A stretch of 64,000 nt of DNA from assembly GCA_018340375.1 (NCBI GenBank), contig JAFFJZ010000007.1, forward strand, positions 8,866,001 through 8,930,000, written 5' to 3'. Position numbers and translations under genes: made by a program. Source of the stretch: Gonatopus flavifemur (lineage: Eukaryota; Arthropoda; Insecta; Hymenoptera; Dryinidae). The notes below the pieces were generated by a model. The model worked only from the letters and a program-made list of their open reading frames with translations. It was not told the origin of the DNA and searched no databases. Positions 11,697 to 19,947 of the stretch are shown piece after piece. Numbering within the stretch: position 1 is the first letter of the stretch; each line of letters starts with the position of its first letter.

Positions 11697-11983
11697 CCCA
11701 CATAGCACACGAAGAATGCTTTGTGAACGACAAGAAAACAATTCTTTGAGAATTATTTTTGAACCAATGAATTCATAAAGAGCTCTGAATGAGTTCAATA
11801 TTTAGGAAATTAACGAATTCTTTGAGAATACTGAAACAATTCTTCCAGTATTTTTGGAGACCTTGTTAATGTCTCAAACATTGAACTTTTTCAAAGCTTG
11901 TTATGAATTCATCAGTTCGGAAAGAGTTTTCTCAAAATTCTATTCTCGTTCTTAGAAGGAAATTCTTCTTGTGTTACATGGGT
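11696..11983. repeat. MITE with ACCCACATAGCACACGAAG ends
   Basis: Inverted ends ACCCACATAGCACACGAAGA and TCTTCTTGTGTTACATGGGT. The interior is AT-rich with GAATTC phrases in both orientations (TGAATTCATAA and TTATGAATTCATCA). It is non-coding. The outer bases resemble those of the element at 37404-38461. Confidence 0.65.
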
Positions 11984-12080
11984 AAATTGTACGTAGATAT
12001 GATTTGTCAGACTTTGACTGGTTTTTCAACCTTTGAAATCCAAATAGTGAAACCCGAAGCCTCGAAGATCGTCTCATAAA

Positions 12081-12289
12081 CGTGAAAAAAAGGTATGACT
12101 CTCACAGCTCTACTATTTATGTGTTCTTGCTGTCTGGAGGTATAAGGATGCCAGTATTGCTCCCACAGCCGACAGATTGCTATGATAGCGACGCGTTCGG
12201 CTGTGGGAGCTATACTGGCATCCTTATATCTCCTGACAGCAAGAGCACATAGATAGTAGAGCTATGCGAGCCATAACTTTTTTCCAGTG
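12081..12289. repeat. Palindromic MITE
   Basis: Arms of about 90 bp carry GGATGCCAGTATTGCTCCCA against its near-complement and CAGCTCTACTATTTATGTG against CACATAGATAGTAGAGCT. The right end is AACTTTTTTCCAGTG before TA. A GC-rich loop separates the arms. Confidence 0.75.
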
Positions 12290-12625
12290 TAGATCAAGTA
12301 TATGAGTTATCGAACATTTCAAGAACCTTTACAAAATGCATATTAACCTGAAGTAAATCTACCTCACCTGAAGAGATTGTGTCGTCTTAGGGCATCAAAT
12401 AACAAATTTTCACAAACATATTTCGTTCAGAATTGACGAGTTTTTTGTATCGTAAAATTGCAGTTAGGAGCCGTATAAGGTATTTTTCCACATGTACATT
12501 ATCTCAAGGTAACTAATTTCACATCCTGCTAAATCGAAACAGCAAGGTAAGCAAGGCGAAGAAACATTGTTCCAGCGAACATTCAGACATTTTGAAGACA
12601 TCTGAATGTTAGCTGGGAGGATCAT

Positions 12626-12754
12626 CCCTAGCAGAAATCATTCTAGTAATTCTCTAGGCCTTGCGAGGCCTCACCAGGCCCTTGTGAGGGACTTGCAAGG
12701 CCTCGTAAGGCCTTGTAATCGCCTAGAGAATGACTAGAGTGATTTCTACTAGGG
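12626..12754. repeat. Small palindromic MITE with AGGCCT repeats
   Basis: A 129-bp element. Ends CCCTAGCAGAAATCA and TGATTTCTACTAGGG extend to about 35-bp arms ending GCCTAGAGAATGA. The centre repeats AGGCCT five or so times. It is non-coding. Confidence 0.75.
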
Positions 12755-13279
12755 ATGTCATTTGAAGCATTTTGTCCGGGATTCAGTACTTCTTGACGCT
12801 ATGAATAATGTCGGCGGACCGAAACTTTCCGAGCACTGTAGGAACCCGGCAAACCTCATCAGATCTGCACAGTTTGAGAATATATAAATCACGGTATATT
12901 CCAGTCAGCTTCCCGCACAGGCGCGCCCTACAAAATCTACTATGTGCTTGTAAACCGGCTACCCGGTTAAAACCATCTCTTTTTCTTGTCAGTCATTGTC
13001 AGCAAATTTGACACACAACCGAGAAGTTTTTTTTTCGGCAGGCCGGAAATTTCCGAGCACCCGTCAATCCTCATGAGATCTGCACATTTTGGGAATATGT
13101 GAATCACGGTGTATTCCCGTCAGCTTTCCATGCAGGCGCGCCTTACAAAACCTACTATGTGTCGGTGAACTGGCAAACCGGTACAAATCATATTCGTTTC
13201 TGGTCAGGCATTATCAGCAAATGTCAACTGAGGAGTTTTTTGGTGTTGGCACTACGGAAAGTTCCAAGCACTCTGGTCA

Positions 13280-14009
13280 AATCAGCTGTCCTGAACTACT
13301 CTCTCTTTTAAACTTCAATGTACCATCTAGAACTCCACGTAAGCCTTCGCTTTTCAATATTCCGATGTTCACTTCACATTATTTTTATTCTGATCCAGTC
13401 AACCGCATCTGTTGCATGGCAAACTCATATGAAGATGATCTTGATTTCTTTTCGGGGTCAGTATCAATCTTTAAAAAATCGGCCCAGAAGGCTTTCTCTA
13501 AGAAGAGTGTGAGATTATAATTTATGTATTATTCCACATCTATACTTTAAGGTTAGGGTTACCAGATCGCCGGCGGCCGAAATGAGGACACCTCCCCTGC
13601 CATACCTGATGACCTTTTTTTTTTTTTTTAGAGACCAGTATAAATCAGACCGTGCTTTTTATATATTATACATCTTTATTTTAAATATCTAATACAGCAT
13701 AACGAGCATATAATATTTGACTTAGAAATCGAATTGAAAATTTTTATGGAAAATTCATAAAAATGAGGACACTGGCCGAAAAAAGAGGACACGACCTGCA
13801 ACTGGTATAAATGAGGACATGTCCACTAAAATGAGGACGTCTGGTAACCCTATTTAAGGTTCGTGATAATTTACACCGTGTCTTATTGTAGTTTACTTTT
13901 TAGTACTTTATTTGAAAATTTTCTTATGTTAACCGCCATGATATTGTTTACATACTTTTGTACCTAAAGGGCGTCTTAGCCCGTAAAATAAATCAAATCA
14001 AATCAAATC
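13280..14009 (+). pseudogene. 5'-truncated jockey-like LINE fragment
   Basis: The frame around 13287-13500 encodes LNFNVPSRTPRKPSLF, YSDPVNRI and MANSYEDDLDFFSG. These match the last residues of the LINE at 22580-22792 (RFNVPSRLLRRPKLFD, YSDPVNRISMLANSY). It ends in an AATCA-repeat tail at 13984-14009, as expected for target-primed integration. Only the 3' part of ORF2 and the 3' UTR remain. A hAT-type MITE (13555-13852) sits in the UTR. Confidence 0.82.
13555..13852. mobile_element. hAT-type MITE with 8-bp target duplication
   Basis: Inverted ends TAGGGTTACCAGA and TCTGGTAACCCTA are flanked by the perfect 8-bp direct repeat TTTAAGGT (13547-13554 and 13853-13860). An 8-bp duplication is diagnostic of hAT transposition. 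The 298-bp interior repeats ATGAGGACA in both halves and includes a T tract. It is non-coding. It is inserted in the LINE fragment's 3' UTR. Confidence 0.93.
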
Positions 14010-14100
14010 AAACCCACCGATCCTATCGAGATCGGCATATTCAAGAGATGCGTGATTGACTGAGGGGTTCTGACGAAGTTCTTAATCGGCGAGTCGTACA

Positions 14101-14719
14101 AAATCTGGTACAATTTTTTTTGCCGGCCAACCGGTATCACCCTGTCACTATTCCTTCATGCCAATGTCAGCTAATTACAGCACCTTTTGCCGATTATATT
14201 CTTTACATACAAGAACTGACATCATTTTCACCCGACAATCCTAATTGCACCAGATATTTTGGCAAGCCTTACCAATTCTCGCTCATTCTCAACTTGGCAC
14301 AAATCTGGTATTTGGCGAACCAGACAAATCCAGCTGAAAAAGTTGTCCGGATTTGTCAGGCATTTTGAGTAGGGTATTACGCTCCACTCGAATAGAATAA
14401 TATTTGGAAGAATTGTAATTGAAAGCATTTCTTGGGTCTATAAATGAGTTTAGTTTTCAGGGGGTACATACAATTCTTTCCCTTCTCACATTTTTGATGA
14501 TCGTTGTTCTCGAGGTAGTCTAAAATTCTTCGCTATTTATTTCAATGATTCATCAGTTATATTTAATTCCTCAATGTGGTGCTCCATAAAGCTGAATCAA
14601 TGAGCTTTGACAGGCAATCAGTGCTAAAATTTTGAATGTTTGATTAAAACACAACTAATAAAATCAACACTAATAAAATGAGAAATAATTCTAATGTGGG
14701 TATACAACAAATCAATAGT
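14101..14719. other. No recognised feature
   Basis: Sequence after the 215-bp repeat. It has loose repetitions of AAATCTGGTA and CCAGATATTTTGGC between 14100 and 14350, probably decayed satellite. No gene is supported. Confidence 0.35.
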
Positions 14720-14829
14720 TCAATATTGAAAATTTGAATTATATACATTTTTAGTTTCACATATTGAATTATCATTGTATTTGAACGAACGATTCCTGAT
14801 CCAATAATCGCGGATCAGGATGATAATGC

Positions 14830-14940
14830 ACTGTATCGAAGAGAAAACTGTATAATAAGATACCATTGCTTTCACAACCAGGAGGAAATTTCCACAAATT
14901 ACCCAAATATTTTCATCTTCGATTATAATATTCGTGATTA
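14830..14940 (-). pseudogene. Possible decayed odorant receptor exon 2
   Basis: The minus strand encodes IIIEDENIWVICGNFLLVVK and AMVSYYTVFSS. The spacing resembles OR1 exon 2 (TMNDEQGVFVDI... VKYFTCYF). Flanking splice sites are not convincing and no neighbouring exon was found. A weak call from pattern only. Confidence 0.25.
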
Positions 14941-15149
14941 TAGAAGAGGATATTCTTTTCAAGTCTTATAACTTACGAATGTCATGACATTCCATATAGT
15001 GTATTGTAGAAATGGAAATAGCTTTGGAATCGCTAGATTTCGTCAATTCGATAATCATTTTTGAATCAGATATTTATTCATGAAATTCATCTATTCATTC
15101 TCACAATGAACACTGAAATTTCCAGAGAAAGTTACAGAGGGACAAAGTG

Positions 15150-15290
15150 GGAAGTGAAAATAGAATCATGCACCCTGGTTGACACGTTTGCAGTGGTTCT
15201 AATGATCTAAAATAAATAAAACCGAATGATTCTGAATTTATAAGCATGCCTTTATCGTTCGTACCTCGGAGTAAGAGGAACAAATTTATT
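15150..15290 (-). pseudogene. Decayed odorant receptor exon 8 remnant
   Basis: The minus strand reads YFRSLEPLQ in a context matching MQRSLKPLELSVGKM of OR2 exon 8. A degraded TACTCCGAGGTACGAA lies where the intact exon has the EWYEA codons. Frame breaks are visible. It is an orphan fragment. Confidence 0.35.
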
Positions 15291-15385
15291 TAGCAGAACA
15301 GCGACTTTTTGAAGAAAAAAATTCAATTTTGTACTTGTTTTCGTCAGTTTTCAGTTTTTGAAGGAATCTACAGAGGAGGTTTATA

Positions 15386-15981
15386 CACTGAAAGAACAGT
15401 TTGTTTCGGCGAAACAAAATTTTGGTTGAAATGACCGCAAAGAAACTTTTTGCACTGAGAAAAATGTGTTTCGTAGAACTAGCAATCACAGAATTGTTGG
15501 CATTTTATTGTTGGGAATACAATAATTTTTGTTCTTATAGCGATGCATATTGTCTATTTAACAATAGAATTGTCAATTCAGCAATGTTAACGGTCATATT
15601 TTTACGATTTTTATTGTAGGTTGACATATGACAATGCTGAATTGTCACATATCAACCAGCAATAAAATTGCTGAATTGACAGCTTTATTGTTAATAAGAC
15701 AACTATATATTGCTATAAGAACAAGAATTATTGTATATTCAACAATAAAATGTCAGCAATGCTCTTATTGCTAGTTCTACGAAACACATTTTTCTCAGTG
15801 TGGTTGGCTGAAATAAAATTTATTTAGGGTGAACAAAATTTGATTCACAATAATTAAGGCTTTCATACAGACGATTAAATTTTGTTTATCCTAAATGAAT
15901 TTCATTTCAGCCAACGAAAAAGTTTCTTTGCGTTCATTTCGAACAAAATTTTGTTTCGCCGAAACAAACGTTTTCTCAGTG
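15386..15981. repeat. MITE (outer), interrupted by a second MITE
   Basis: Ends CACTGAAAGAACAGTTTGTT and AACAAACGTTTTCTCAGTG, with arms sharing TTTCGGCGAAACAAAATTTT and CGCAAAGAAACTTTTT. The left flank is TA. The element at 15453-15800 is inserted in its left arm; the undamaged right arm gives the original sequence. Confidence 0.85.
15453..15800. repeat. MITE (inner), CACTGAGAAAAATG ends
   Basis: A 348-bp palindromic element: CACTGAGAAAAATGTGTTTC against its complement ending CTCAGTG. Inner phrases such as TTGTTCTTATAG and CAATGTTAACGG are also mirrored. A TG dinucleotide flanks both sides instead of TA. Confidence 0.85.
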
Positions 15982-16096
15982 CACCAAATTTAAAGTGAAT
16001 TGGTCCGTGAGAATTGAAGATATCGTGTCAACTGTTTTGAAAAAAGTAGTTTTAAGAAAAACGCGGTTGAAGATTCCAGCACAATTTGAAATAGTT

Positions 16097-16254
16097 TAGT
16101 GAAAAGTGAAACTTGATTTTATTCTACATATGAGTTCATTTCAAGATGCAACCAGAACTAGATTTGTTCATCTGAAACTAAGCGCCGAAAATAAATGCTG
16201 AGACAATGGGAAAAACTGTATTTCAGTCAATTTTTCAGTCTGACTTTTTACAGG
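16097..16254. repeat. Short dispersed element, copy 1
   Basis: It shares the order AAAAGTGAAACTT, AAGATGCAACCAGAACTAG, GACAATGGGAAAAACTG and CAGTCTGACTTTTTA with 40450-40632. It looks like a non-autonomous element of about 160-180 bp. Ends are not well defined. Confidence 0.5.
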
Positions 16255-16510
16255 ATAATTCATACAATAATACGTTATACTTCCATTATCTCACAATAAG
16301 CCTGCTGAAAACATGTTTTTGAAAGCCTAAACTATGGAAATATGCAAAAAGAAAAAAATCGATTTTTCCAAAATTCTAGACCAGAATACCCCCTTAAGTC
16401 CGAATATAACAAACAACATGTGAGAACAATAAATTTATTTGTTACGCAGGTATGTTTCAAATCTTATAGAAATTATTTGTGAGGATTAATGCGAGAAGTT
16501 TAAAGTGTAC

Positions 16511-16643
16511 CTTCGAATACGTGACGTACGACAGAACAGTAATTTTGCCAATGGTCAAAGTGCAGGGTTCAAGAGCTCCATATGTCATCAGAATAATGAA
16601 TTCTTGAGTTTTTATAGGTCCTTCATACCATTGTCCTTTGTAT
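16511..16643 (-). pseudogene. Orphan odorant receptor exon 8
   Basis: One receptor exon of exactly the length (133 bp) and phase of exon 8 in OR1 and OR2. It has a good acceptor (CATTACAG at 16644 onward) and donor (AAG|GTACAC). It encodes YKGQWYEGPIKTQEF and LTIGKITVLSYVTYSK with no stop. It is closest to OR1 exon 8. No exon 7 or 9 is recognisable nearby, so it is probably the remnant of a third tandem receptor. A gene with very distant exons cannot be excluded. Confidence 0.75.
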
Positions 16644-16719
16644 CTGTAATGAAATAGATACTGGTCTTCACATGAAAGGAAAAAAGAAATAGCTGTGGCA
16701 GCCACTCACTTTTTTAGCA

Positions 16720-16951
16720 CCATTTTTTCCACCGCTGTAGCTAAAATAATTGCAGCTGTAACTATTTTTCAGCTACCGCAGTTGGAAATCGTAGCAGTGA
16801 CTGCACAAGTTTTGTGGTCAATATTTGGATAATCAAATAATCAGCTACATTTCTTGCTGTCATTGCTAAGTGAGTAGCTGTGACAGCTACAGAATTGCTC
16901 TTGTAGCTAATTTTGAGCTATCCAAGTTATAGCTGATCATTTTCCTCCGTG
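16720..16951. repeat. MITE with repeated AGCTGTNACAGCT motifs, copy 1
   Basis: The right end is TTTTCCTCCGTG. The interior carries many short palindromes such as TAGCTGTGACAGCTAC and GTAGCT/AGCTAC pairs. It is related to 43269-43569 and, by motif, to 34808-35033 and 35291-36700. Confidence 0.6.
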
Positions 16952-17431
16952 CAATCCCACACAACAAATTTCTGAAACTGATGTATCTAAGAACTCTCAT
17001 TTATTAGGGTGTAGTGAAAAACCGTTTTTCTTGAATATCGACCTCACATCCACGGAATCCGTTCGGAAAATCCAAAAAATGTGATCAATCCCTCTTCTTG
17101 CATCCATTTTTTTGTCATTTCGCCCTTTCTGGCCCAGAATGGTCGTAAAATGTGACTCGACTAACTCCACAAACATTTCAGCTCGATCGAACCAAGTGCA
17201 GGGGTTTTCCCGTCCCATTCGAAATTCGGAAAATCAAAACAATGTCAACCTGTTATTTTGTAACTTTGATTTCTCTTTTACGGAATAGTTGTCAAATTGG
17301 ATCAAATTGACTAAAAAATTTTGGTAACCAATCGTATACGAAGCTCGAAGGGGAAGGATACAAAGAGTATGTAAAACGGGAATTGAAACAAAGAAAGCGG
17401 GAAGAATTCAAGAAATCTAGACAAAAAAATT

Positions 17432-17505
17432 GAACCCTGTGGTGAGAATCGAACCGGTGACTTCCACTATGGTAGGGTCTTATCCACTGAGCCATGGATC
17501 CTCAT
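17432..17505 (-). tRNA. tRNA-like sequence (pseudogene or SINE head)
   Basis: On the minus strand there is an A box (TGGCTCAGTGG), a B box (GGTTCGATTCT) at the usual spacing, a six-pair acceptor-like stem (GGATCC with GGGTTC, including wobbles), and a T7 run directly after, as for Pol III termination. The T stem and anticodon stem pair poorly, so this is a decayed tRNA or a tRNA-derived element rather than a working tRNA. No anticodon is assigned. Confidence 0.45.
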
Positions 17506-17640
17506 TGACGTCGATTGCTAGAAGATGTTATTTGAAGTCAGAATAGGTATGACTCGCATACGCTCCATATAACCTTCTATTACGTTACATGAAGCATATG
17601 CGAAACGGGATCGGAAGTTTATGAAACGTATACACACGTA

Positions 17641-17776
17641 CAGCACAACCACCGATCCCCGGACATTTCTCCGTCGCCTCTACGTCGCTTCTCCGTCCAT
17701 TCCCCTTGTATCCACGTCTCCCTTTTCTCCACCTCGCTTCCACGGAGATGCGACGTGGACATCGGTGGGTGTGCTG
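17641..17776. repeat. GC-rich short element, copy 1
   Basis: CAGCACAACCACCGA at the left and TCGGTGGGTGTGCTG at the right bound a CpG-rich interior (TTTCTCCGTCGCCTC, GATGCGACGTGGACA). About 136 bp. A second copy at 38185-38309 shares nearly all the interior. Confidence 0.75.
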
Positions 17777-18160
17777 TTAGGGCAGAACGTATGATTTGGT
17801 GACTTTCCAGCAAGCGGGTATCATACGCTCCAGAAAGAGGGAGTTGAAACGTTTTTCGCTTCATATACGTTTCCTCCTAGCTTTGTGTATACGCTTCATT
17901 TTGACCAGGGCAACTAGAAGGGTGTCATCTGACCCCCTCCACACTAAACTTCCATACCATCAAACTTTCCCATGATTTTTGTAGGAACACGTGTAGTTTT
18001 CAAAGGTTATAGATGGAACATAACAGGAAATGGTTTATTCGGACCACTTTATCGCACACTAAAGGTAAACAAAATTTGTTTGCATTATCGAGTTATCGAG
18101 CATAGAAACCGTTGGTTTGAATAGCAGGTTGCTCAATGGCTTGAACTTCTGTTGGCTGTG

Positions 18161-18350
18161 ATCTCGTGCAGTGGATTAGATACCATAAGTGCTTGGCTCC
18201 TTCAATACACCTAGACTTCGTTTTGATCTCAAACCAAACAGGTACGTACACTTGAAGAATGAATTTAACTATAGTAATCAATGATTGAACGAACCCTAGG
18301 TGTATTGAAGGAGCCAAGCACCTATGGTATCTAATCCACTGCAAGAGATC
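18161..18350. repeat. Inverted repeat with 54-bp arms
   Basis: Arm 18161-18214 (CAGTGGATTAGATACCATAA... CAATACACCTAG) pairs with 18296-18350 across an 82-bp loop. Mismatches are few. Bounds and family are unknown. Confidence 0.75.
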
Positions 18351-19133
18351 ATGGCCAAAAGAAGGCTTTTAGAATATTTATTTCTAAAAATAAATATTTC
18401 ATGGAGAGAGGACAGATGAATATTTTTTCTATTGTATTTTGAGGGAAGATCAAAATTGGATTTGAGTCCTGCTCCAGCTTTTGTCCATAATCTACTTTAA
18501 TAACATGCATACTCCTAGGGAACATCACGGCAAGAGCTTTAGAGGGCCAGTGTCGGTTCTTTCCTGCCATTACAGCGCCATTAGTGATACGGGTCTATTG
18601 AAACTTCGGTATATCCATTATTCGTCGGGGTGTAATCGCAAACACGAAGCTGGATCAAATCCAGCTCCAATTTCTCCCCAGAGTAGCGTCATTGTAGGGA
18701 AGAATATCTTGAAGACGGAATCTTGAAGAGGTTGAGAACCGCAGTATAGTTGTGACAACGTAAAATGTTTCGCTCTCTACAAAAGTTCGTAATTTAATGA
18801 TTTATCGTGCACACTTAACTCTTATTCTTTGTTATATTGTTGATTGTTCCATTAGTAGGCTTATTGTGTAAATTTCTCCGAACAACTGAGTTTTCGCACG
18901 CGATTTTTAGTGAATCTATTCCTAATACATCGGTTTATTCACTCGTCGTTACATATTGTTTCCACGAGGTCTATCCTATTTGTTGATACTTATACACATC
19001 TCGTGTACTCACGTATGATAAGACACTCTTCGTGTGTGCGTGTGTGCTTACCTCGGTACAGTGGATCTCATACTTGCCGTTTATTGGAATTCAAAAATTT
19101 TTGTATTATCATATAAATCATATAAACTTCAAA
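18351..19133. other. Flank and probable 5' UTR of the LINE
   Basis: No host gene is seen. The last several hundred bases before the ATG at 19134 probably belong to the LINE 5' UTR, but its left end cannot be fixed without a second copy. Confidence 0.35.
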
Positions 19134-19939
19134 ATGCCTAAAAATGTGTGTAAAGGATGTTTCAGAGTTGTGGATAAACCGGTATCTTGTGCTTCATGCA
19201 GTGTTATATCTCATCCTGGTTCGTCGTGTTTAGCGAGAAGCATAATGGAGTACTGATTGACTGCAAGGGGCCTCTTCCGTCTTCTGATACTTCTGATGAT
19301 CTTGCGGAAAAATTTGATGGCGTGTTGGATCAGTCAGGTTTTTTATCGGAAATTCAGAGCATCGTTGATTCTGCTTGTTCGAAACTCAGCAACCAGCTCA
19401 ACGCGTTTGGGATCAAATTAAATTCTTTATCCAACACTGTGGCGGAATCGTCCACGAGATTATCCACTTTGGAATCGTCTGCCCCTTCTTCTTCACAAGG
19501 TTTCTACAATGAGGAAGATTTGATAGATGAGCTGAATGAACGACATCGAAGAGCATGTAACATTCTACTCTTCAACGTTGAAGAATCTTCGAGGGATGGG
19601 TCTCTCGATCATGTTATAGTTACTGATCTTCTTCAAAAAATCAGACCTGATACTTACGACAATGTGCAGATTCGTCGTATCGGTAAAAAGAAGGATGCTT
19701 CTAAAACTCGTCCGATCTGTGTCACATTTGCATCACGGAACATACCCATTGAGATTCTTCGTAACAAATCGTTGTACAATGGTTCAATTAGAATATCGCA
19801 AGATCGTACCTTGAAGCAACGGAATCATCTGTCGAACTTACGTGAAGAGTTGAAAAATCTAAATGACCCTTCGAGGACTATTCGCTATTTCAATGGGATA
19901 CCTAGGATAGTTCCTGCTCACCAAAGAAAAAACGCTTAA
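19134..19939 (+). pseudogene. LINE ORF1 (RNA-binding/chaperone-type protein), frameshifted
   Basis: From the ATG at 19134 the frame encodes MPKNVCKGCFRVV and a PHD-like finger (CKGC, CASCSV, HPGSSC) seen in ORF1 of several insect LINE clades. A frameshift near 19225-19245 moves the reading into the frame that runs to 19939. There, RACNILLFNVEE, QIRRIGKK, RPICVTFAS and RISQDRTLKQRNHLSNLREE match the RRM-like and C-terminal parts of ORF1 proteins, which coat the element RNA. ORF2 follows within a few bases. Confidence 0.8.
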
Positions 19940-19947
19940 TCGACCCT

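Larger units (their letters stand above)
9300..12800. repeat. Interrupted tandem repeat, about 129-bp monomer
   Basis: Clear monomers start AGCTTGGATGAAATATT at 10572 and 10701 and AGCTTGAACTAGATATT at 10830, i.e. 129-bp spacing. A fifth begins at 10971. Each carries GACTGGTTTTTCGGCTTTTA-like and TGAGATC-like boxes and ends TTTTCTGTACTGTAAAATA. Older copies lie near 9440-9564, 11233-11330, 12000-12060 and 12410-12480. The array is broken by a DD41D-like element and several MITEs, some of them landing inside single monomers. Confidence 0.75.
12815..14100. repeat. Tandem repeat, about 215-bp monomer
   Basis: Two adjacent copies match at TTTCCGAGCAC, AGATCTGCACA, ATATATAAATCACGG/ATATGTGAATCACGG and CAGGCGCGCC (AGATCTGCAC at 12861 and 13076, spacing 215). 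A third copy starts near 13250, is interrupted by a truncated LINE, and resumes near 14010. GGCGCGCC is unusual in such AT-rich DNA. Confidence 0.65.

Noticed and set aside
13984..14009. AATCA microsatellite as an independent locus
   Set aside because: It is the 3' tail of the truncated LINE.
15401..15619. 72-codon plus-strand frame
   Set aside because: Lies wholly inside nested MITEs.
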